In this document: positions 59,198-64,000 of the stretch, in pieces
Position numbering within the stretch: the stretch's first letter is position 1
How the letters are laid out: each line of letters opens with the position of its first letter
Origin: an uncultured Collinsella sp.
GTDB lineage: Bacteria; Actinomycetota; Coriobacteriia; Coriobacteriales; Coriobacteriaceae
Length of the DNA stretch: 64,000 nt
Direction: 5' to 3'
Assembly (NCBI GenBank): GCA_959019945.1
Contig: CAUEQD010000003.1
Location: 62,001-126,000 of the forward strand
Notes under the pieces: model-generated
Databases searched by the model: none
Seen by the model: the letters and a program-made list of their open reading frames with translations, nothing else
What the model was told of the DNA's origin: nothing
Translations under genes and position numbers: made by a program

Positions 59198-59476
59198 TTG
59201 ACGGAGAGGGTTTTGCCCGCCGCGTCGCCGGCAAGAGAGGGAAGGTCATGGGCTGCAAGCCTTCCTGCGGTGGCAAGGGCCAAGCGTTCACTCCCGAGCA
59301 GCGACCTCAACGGGCGCGCGGCCAGCGGCGGCGAAGCCCAAGTAGGGAAGCCGTGAGCCTCGCGACAAGGGGCACAGAGTGGGCGCGGCGGGCCAGACAT
59401 CCGCCGGGTCAAACAAGGTGGTACCGCGGAATTCAACCGTCCTTGGGCAATGCACATGCCCGAGGGCGGTTTTTTG
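59198..59476 (+). ncRNA. T-box riboswitch leader of pheST
   Basis: The conserved T-box segment AAGGTGGTACCGCG (59415-59428) is followed by a terminator (ACCGTCCTTGGGCA...TGCCCGAGGGCGGT then TTTTTT, 59437-59476). Upstream is a Stem I-like region with an inner hairpin GGAAGG...CCTTCC (about 59239-59264) and a candidate specifier TTC (59287-59289), the phenylalanine codon. Uncharged tRNA-Phe should stabilise the antiterminator and switch on pheST. The predicted reading frame that crosses this leader is not a gene. The rest of the gene-free 59058-59561 holds the leader promoter and the pheS ribosome binding site. Confidence 0.9.
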
Positions 59477-59561
59477 TTACCGAACCGGGCGGCGTTTTCG
59501 CAACGTCAGACGGCGGCAGCCGCCTCGGCAAGCGGGGAGCGCGAGAGACGAAAGGGAAGAC

Positions 59562-60638
59562 ATGAGTCTGATTGATGATCTGGTCAAACTCGAGGAAGAG
59601 GCCAAGGAGCTCGTCGCAGGCGCCGACGACGCCGCAAAGCTCGAGGCTGCGCGCGTTGAGCTGCTCGGTCGCAAGGGCCGCATCACCGGCCTGATGCGCA
59701 TGATGGGCAAGCTCGCCCCCGAGGATCGCCCCGTCATGGGCAAGCGCGCCAACGAGATGCGCCAGCTGATCGAGGGCATGCTCGACGAGCGCACCACCGA
59801 GATGAAGGCCGCCGCCCTCAAGCACGCACTGGAGCACGAGGCCGTCGACATCACGCTGCCGGGCATCCGTCCGCAGATCGGTCACCAGCACCTGATCAAG
59901 CAGATCATCGAGGAGGCCGAGGACATCTTCTGCGGCATCGGCTACACCGTCGAGTCCGGCCCCATGGTCGACACCTCCTACTACAACTTCACCGCGCTCA
60001 ACGCCCCCATGGATCACCCGAGCCGCTCGGCCCGCGATACCTTCTACGTGGTCGACAATAACCCCGGCAGCGTCGCGCACCCCGAGGCCCACGCCCACGG
60101 CGAGTCCGATGTGCTGCTGCGCACCCAGACTTCGGGCGTGCAGATCCACACTATGGAGTCGCAGAAGCCGCCCATCTACATGATCTGCCCGGGCACCGTC
60201 TACCGTCCCGACACGGCCGATGCCTGCCACCTGCCGCAGTTCAACCAGATCGAGGGCCTGGTCGTCGACGAGGGCATCACCTTTGGCGACCTGAAGGGCA
60301 CGCTCGACTACTTTGTTAAGTGCATGTTTGGCGAGGATCGCAAGACGCGTTACCGCCCGCACTTCTTCCCCTTCACCGAGCCCAGCTGCGAGGTGGACGT
60401 GAGCTGCCACGTGTGCGGTGGCAAGGGCTGCAACTTCTGCAAGCATAGCGGCTGGATCGAGATCTTGGGCTGCGGCATGGTCGACCCCAACGTTCTTATC
60501 AACTGTGGCATCGACCCCGAGAAGTATACCGGCTTCGCCTTTGGCATTGGCGCCGAACGCGTCGCGGCCCTGCGCTACGACCTGCCCGACCTGCGCACGT
60601 TGATGACGGGCGACATGCGCTTCCTCAACCAATTTTAG
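59562..60638 (+). CDS. pheS: Phenylalanyl-tRNA synthetase alpha subunit
   Basis: 358 residues, normal length. An N-terminal coiled-coil (about 1-90), then the class II catalytic core: motif 1 around HPSRSARDTFYV, motif 2 FTEPSCEVDVSC, and motif 3 FAFGIGAERVAALRY near 325. Four cysteines in CHVCGGKGCNFC (about 286-297) form the zinc site found in many PheS. It forms an alpha2-beta2 enzyme with PheT. ATG 59562 follows AAAGGGAAG. Expression is controlled by the upstream T-box. Confidence 0.97.
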   Translation: MSLIDDLVKLEEEAKELVAGADDAAKLEAARVELLGRKGRITGLMRMMGKLAPEDRPVMGKRANEMRQLIEGMLDERTTEMKAAALKHALEHEAVDITLPGIRPQIGHQHLIKQIIEEAEDIFCGIGYTVESGPMVDTSYYNFTALNAPMDHPSRSARDTFYVVDNNPGSVAHPEAHAHGESDVLLRTQTSGVQIHTMESQKPPIYMICPGTVYRPDTADACHLPQFNQIEGLVVDEGITFGDLKGTLDYFVKCMFGEDRKTRYRPHFFPFTEPSCEVDVSCHVCGGKGCNFCKHSGWIEILGCGMVDPNVLINCGIDPEKYTGFAFGIGAERVAALRYDLPDLRTLMTGDMRFLNQF

Positions 60639-60640
60639 GC

Positions 60641-60736
60641 TTGCCCAGGCACCTCATCTTGGCGTTCAAACCGTCGCTCGCGTACCTTTAGTACGCGTCG
60701 CTCCTCTTTCACGCCAACCTGGGGCACCTGGACAAC
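60641..60736. repeat. Large palindromic repeat, GTACGC-core type (copy 3)
   Basis: Arms TGCCCAGGCACCTCATCTTGGCG... and CGCCAACCTGGGGCACCTGG pair imperfectly (in pieces). The centre CGTCGCTCGCGTACCTTTAGTACGCGTCGCTCCTCTTTCACG, in pieces, matches the GTCGGTCGCGTAC...GTACGC...CCTCCTCTTTCACG centres of 13939 and 27070. It lies two bases after the pheS stop, between pheS and pheT. Confidence 0.8.
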
Positions 60737-60800
60737 CCTAAGGCGAACGTCTTCATTTGATATTCCTCCCTTTGCGGAGATTAAGAACTAGGAGAGCTAC

Positions 60801-63254
60801 ATGCGCGTTTCTTACGACTGGCTCAAGACCATGATCGATATTCCGGAGGATCCCAAGACCCTTTCGGACGAATATATCCGTACCGGCACCGAGGTCGAGG
60901 CGATCGACACCGTGGGCGAGTCCTTCGACCACGTGGTGACCGCCAAGGTGCTCACCAAGACCCCTCACCCCGATAGCGACCACATGTATGTGTGCTCGGT
61001 CGACGTGGGCGACAAGAACCTCGACGCCGACGGCAACCCCGCTCCGCTGCAGATCGTCTGCGGCGCGCAGAACTTCGAGGCCGGCGACCACATTGTCACG
61101 GCCATGATCGGCGCTGTCCTGCCCGGCGACGTCAAGATCAAGAAGAGCAAGCTTCGCGGCGTCGTGTCTATGGGCATGAACTGCTCCGCGCGCGAGCTCG
61201 GCCTGGGCGGCGACCACTCCGGCATCATGATCCTGCACGAGGACACGCCCTGCGGCATGCCGTTTGCCGAGTACGTGGGCTCGAGCGACACCGTGCTCGA
61301 CTGCGAGATCACGCCCAACCGTCCCGACTGCCTGTCCATGATCGGCATGGCCCGCGAGACCGGCGCCATTTTCGACCGCGATTTCCATGTTGAGCTGCCC
61401 GCCATCAAGGCGGAGACTGGCCGCGCGACCGACGACGAGCTTTCGGTCGAGATTGCCGACGAGGGCCTGTGCGACCGCTATGTCGCCCGCATCGTGCGCA
61501 ACGTGAAGGTCGGCCCGTCGCCCGACTGGATGGTCAAGCGCCTCAACGCCCTGGGCGTGCGTCCGCACAACAACATCGTCGACATCACCAACTATGTGAT
61601 GATGCTCACTGGTCAGCCGCTGCACGCCTTTGACCTGGACACCTTTGCCGAGCGCGATGGCCATCGCCGCGTGGTGGTTCGCGCCGCCCAACAGGACGAG
61701 AAGTTTACGACCCTCGACGGCGAGGAGCGCACGCTCGACGCCGGCATGGGCCTCATCACCGACGGCGAGCGTCCCGTGGCGCTGGCCGGCGTTATGGGCG
61801 GCATGGATTCCGAGATCGAGGACGACACCGTCGACGTGATGGTCGAGAGCGCCTGCTTCAACGCCGGTCGCACCTCGCACACCAGCCGCGATCTGTCGCT
61901 GATCTCCGATGCCTCCATTCGCTTTGAGCGCCAGGTCGATGAGACCGGCTGCGTGGACGTCGCCAACGTCACCTGCGCGCTCATCGAGGAGATCGCCGGC
62001 GGCGAGGTTGCTCCCGGCTACGTGGATGTGTTCCCCGCGCCCAAGACCATCGACAGCATTAAGCTGCGCCTGGTCCGCGTGCATGCCATCTGCGGTGCCG
62101 ACATCGAGCCTGATTTTATCGAGCGTTCGCTCACCCGCCTGGGCTGCACCGTCGAGCGCGACGGCGAGGACTTTATGGTCACCCCGCCGAGCTTCCGTCC
62201 CGACCTGCCGCGCGAGATTGACCTGATCGAGGAGGTCCTGCGCCTGTGGGGCATGGGTCGCGTCACGGCGACCATCCCGGCTGCCAAGAACCACATCGGC
62301 GGTCTGACGCGCGAGCAGAAGCTTACCCGCAAGGTCGGCGAGATCCTGCGCGCCTGCGGCCTCAACGAGACCACGACCTTTGGCTTTGCCGCTCCGGGCG
62401 ACCTGGAGAAGATCGGCATGTCCACCGAGGGCCGCGGCTGCCCCGTGGTGCTCATGAACCCGCTGGTGGCCGAGCAGACCGAGATGCGCCGCTCGCTGCT
62501 GCCGGGCCTGCTGCAGTCTGTGGCCTATAACGAGGCCCACGGCACGCCCAACGTGCACCTGTACGAGGTCGGTAGCCTGTTCCACGGCCGCGAGAACGCC
62601 AGCCTGCCCAAGGAGACCAAGTCCGTGGCGGGCGTGCTCTCGGGTCAGTGGAGCGAGCAGTCTTGGAGCATGAAGTACCGCAAGCTGCGTTTCTTCTTTG
62701 GCAAGGGCATCGTTGAGGAGCTGCTTGCCCAGCTGCGCATCGAGAAGGTTCGCTTCCGTCCCGTCGAGGGCGAGAGCTATGCCTTCCTGCAACCGGGTCG
62801 TGCTGCCGAGGTACTCTCGGGCGGTACCGTGCTGGGCTGGGTTGGCGAGATCCACCCCGAGGCGCGCGAGACTATGGGCATTGACGAGGTCGTCGTTGCC
62901 TTTGAGCTCGACCTGGACAAGCTGATCAAGGGCGCCCGCAACCAGGAGAACTACCGTGAGTTCTCGCAGTACCCGGCCGTTGAGCACGACCTTGCTATCG
63001 TAGTCGACAACACTGTGACCTGCGAGGATCTTGAGCGTCGTATTACGAGTGCCGGCGGCAAGCTGCTCGAGGGCGTGCGCCTGTTCGATGTCTACCGCGA
63101 TCCCATCCGTATCGGTGCGGGCAAGAAGTCCATGGCCTTTGCGCTTACGTATCGCTCCGACGACCATACGCTCACCAGCGAAGAGGTCGAAAAAGCGCAC
63201 CAGAAGATCGTCACCAAGGTGTGCAAGGGCGTAAACGGCGAGGTCCGCGGCTAG
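60801..63254 (+). CDS. pheT: Phenylalanyl-tRNA synthetase beta subunit
   Basis: 817 residues. Domains in order are an EMAP-like tRNA-binding domain (about 40-150, TPHPDSDHMYVCSVDVG), the B3/4 editing domain (ITPNRPDCLSMIGMARE, RPHNNIVDITNYVM), B5 (from about 400), the class II-like core, and a C-terminal anticodon-binding FDX-ACB domain (REFSQYPAVEHDLAIVV). It is transcribed with pheS but separated by a 162-base gap occupied by a large palindrome. The start at 60801 follows TAGGAGAG. Confidence 0.97.
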   Translation: MRVSYDWLKTMIDIPEDPKTLSDEYIRTGTEVEAIDTVGESFDHVVTAKVLTKTPHPDSDHMYVCSVDVGDKNLDADGNPAPLQIVCGAQNFEAGDHIVTAMIGAVLPGDVKIKKSKLRGVVSMGMNCSARELGLGGDHSGIMILHEDTPCGMPFAEYVGSSDTVLDCEITPNRPDCLSMIGMARETGAIFDRDFHVELPAIKAETGRATDDELSVEIADEGLCDRYVARIVRNVKVGPSPDWMVKRLNALGVRPHNNIVDITNYVMMLTGQPLHAFDLDTFAERDGHRRVVVRAAQQDEKFTTLDGEERTLDAGMGLITDGERPVALAGVMGGMDSEIEDDTVDVMVESACFNAGRTSHTSRDLSLISDASIRFERQVDETGCVDVANVTCALIEEIAGGEVAPGYVDVFPAPKTIDSIKLRLVRVHAICGADIEPDFIERSLTRLGCTVERDGEDFMVTPPSFRPDLPREIDLIEEVLRLWGMGRVTATIPAAKNHIGGLTREQKLTRKVGEILRACGLNETTTFGFAAPGDLEKIGMSTEGRGCPVVLMNPLVAEQTEMRRSLLPGLLQSVAYNEAHGTPNVHLYEVGSLFHGRENASLPKETKSVAGVLSGQWSEQSWSMKYRKLRFFFGKGIVEELLAQLRIEKVRFRPVEGESYAFLQPGRAAEVLSGGTVLGWVGEIHPEARETMGIDEVVVAFELDLDKLIKGARNQENYREFSQYPAVEHDLAIVVDNTVTCEDLERRITSAGGKLLEGVRLFDVYRDPIRIGAGKKSMAFALTYRSDDHTLTSEEVEKAHQKIVTKVCKGVNGEVRG

Positions 63255-63415
63255 GTCCTGCGCTGGGGTATGGGTCAGCGGTGGCTGCTGCCGAGTCCTA
63301 CGTGACTGCTGTTTTCGGTATAAGGCACCGTTGAGCCTGCATATATGACACGCGCATTACATAACGGCGTGCTGCTTTGTCGGCAGTGCGCCGTTTTGCT
63401 ATGATAGCTCGCGGC

Positions 63416-63443
63416 GTGTTACGAATCTGACATTACGTAACAC
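63416..63443. promoter_or_regulatory. NikR-like operator
   Basis: GTGTTAC, 14 bases, GTAACAC: a perfect inverted repeat 58 bases before the metal-transporter start. As I recall, the nickel repressor NikR of Desulfovibrio recognises GTGTTAC-N13/14-GTAACAC. A nickel-responsive promoter is the natural reading. A -10-like TATGATAG lies just upstream at about 63400. Confidence 0.65.
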
Positions 63444-63500
63444 TGGAAAGGTGATTCAAGCGGCGTTGCAATTCCGTGCGCCGATAACCGGGAGGCGTAC

Positions 63501-64000
63501 ATGCACATTCCAGATAATTATCTGTCCCCGCAGACCGATGCCGTCATGGCGGTGGCGATGGTGCCCGTCTGGGCTCACTGTATCAAGAAGGTGCGCGCCA
63601 CGCTCGATCGCGAGCACATGGCTTTCCTGGGCATCTGCGCCGCATTTTCCTTCTTGCTTATGATGTTCAACGTGCCGCTGCCCGGCGGCACCACTGGCCA
63701 CGCCGTTGGTGGCGCACTCATCGCGCTGCTGCTGGGCCCCGAGGCCGCGGCTATCGCGGTTTCGGTCGCGCTGGCGCTGCAAGCACTGCTGTTTGGCGAC
63801 GGCGGCATCCTGTCCTTTGGCGCTAACTGCTTTAACATGGCCTTCGTGTTGCCGTTTGCCGCAGCCATCGTGTTCCGCGCGCTTAACAGCCGTTTGCACG
63901 ACAAGAGCTGGGGCACCTCGGTTTCGGCCATCGTAAGCGGCTGGGTCGGCCTGTGCCTGGCGGCCCTGTGCGCAGCAATCGAGTTTGGTATTCAGCCGAT
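63501..64000 (+). CDS. CbiM/NikM-type ECF transporter substrate-binding membrane protein, N-terminal part
   Basis: 166 residues are visible; the gene runs past the window end. The start MHIPDNYLSPQTDAV is diagnostic: the N-terminal Met-His of CbiM/NikM binds Ni or Co directly after methionine. Hydrophobic helices and GGTTGHAVGGALIALLLGPEAA, ALLFGDGGILSFGANCFNMAF (in pieces) follow the family. GGGAGG precedes ATG 63501. The NikR-like operator upstream favours nickel (NikM) over cobalt. The rest of the transporter (N/Q/O components) should be downstream. Confidence 0.9.
   Translation, partial: MHIPDNYLSPQTDAVMAVAMVPVWAHCIKKVRATLDREHMAFLGICAAFSFLLMMFNVPLPGGTTGHAVGGALIALLLGPEAAAIAVSVALALQALLFGDGGILSFGANCFNMAFVLPFAAAIVFRALNSRLHDKSWGTSVSAIVSGWVGLCLAALCAAIEFGIQP

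Noticed and set aside
57435..59201. 588-residue plus-strand frame opposite the M32 carboxypeptidase
   Set aside because: The minus strand carries a complete HEAGH-containing peptidase; this frame is a codon-phase shadow.
59110..59565. 151-residue plus-strand frame before pheS
   Set aside because: It lies inside the T-box leader; the conserved T-box and terminator explain the sequence.
60753..63200. 815-residue open frame on the minus strand opposite pheT
   Set aside because: It is an antisense shadow of a high-GC gene: no ribosome binding site, His/Ala/Leu/Arg-rich composition, and pheT on the plus strand is unmistakable.

Overview
The window looks like chromosome of a Collinsella-type gut actinobacterium (Coriobacteriia). 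This is inferred from high GC, Gram-positive-style ribosome binding sites with ATG/GTG/TTG starts, a T-box leader before pheST, several mannose-family PTS genes, and gene order and protein style. I could not run a search, so the genus is a judgement from memory. About 48 protein genes, one tRNA and an unusually rich set of intergenic palindromes are visible.

Layout. 1-356: end of an IS200/IS605-type insertion. 449-3163: small membrane proteins and a nucleotidyltransferase/HTH pair resembling a toxin-antitoxin module. 3215-16746: housekeeping and repair genes (rmuC, an ABC exporter, nth, a zinc-ribbon protein, an ATP-grasp protein, mfd, a PAP2 phosphatase, a threonine aldolase, an acetyltransferase). 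16754-24741: first sugar-amine island: GntR regulator, SIS-domain deglycase-like protein, DMT permease, PTS EIIAB-EIIC-EIID, second SIS protein, HAD phosphatase. 25096-31218: YitT protein, lone GntR, recQ, then a GntR plus SIS pair. 31599-41914: lactate-type dehydrogenase, metA, an AbiEi-like protein framed by repeats, 5-FTHF cyclo-ligase, hicBA, a zinc-ribbon/YD-repeat membrane protein, an M16C peptidase. 42195-46922: second sugar-amine island: GntR, EIIA, EIIB, SIS, EIIC, EIID. 47353-53469: an AlbA_2-type regulator behind an operator-like repeat array, a frameshifted HNH nuclease gene, small zinc-binding proteins, tRNA-Val, a second DMT permease. 53619-63254: DUF4012 protein, glmM, M32 carboxypeptidase, T-box, pheS, pheT. 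63501-end: a CbiM/NikM-type metal transporter gene behind a NikR-like operator.

The dominant metabolic theme is four FrlB/GfrE/GfrF-like SIS proteins, four GntR/UTRA regulators and two complete mannose-type PTS transporters. By analogy with the gfr and frl operons this suggests uptake and phosphorylation of glycated amino acids (Amadori products such as fructoselysine or glucoselysine) or related amino-sugar conjugates, followed by deglycation to a hexose 6-phosphate. The substrate assignment is inference.

The second theme is repetitive DNA. At least eight short palindromes share a GGGACAG-like loop but have different stems that remain self-complementary. Three or four larger palindromes share a GTACGC core with arms that change yet still pair. 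A 51-bp repeat plus a hairpin with compensatory changes occurs on both sides of the AbiEi-like gene. These are the most unusual features in the window.
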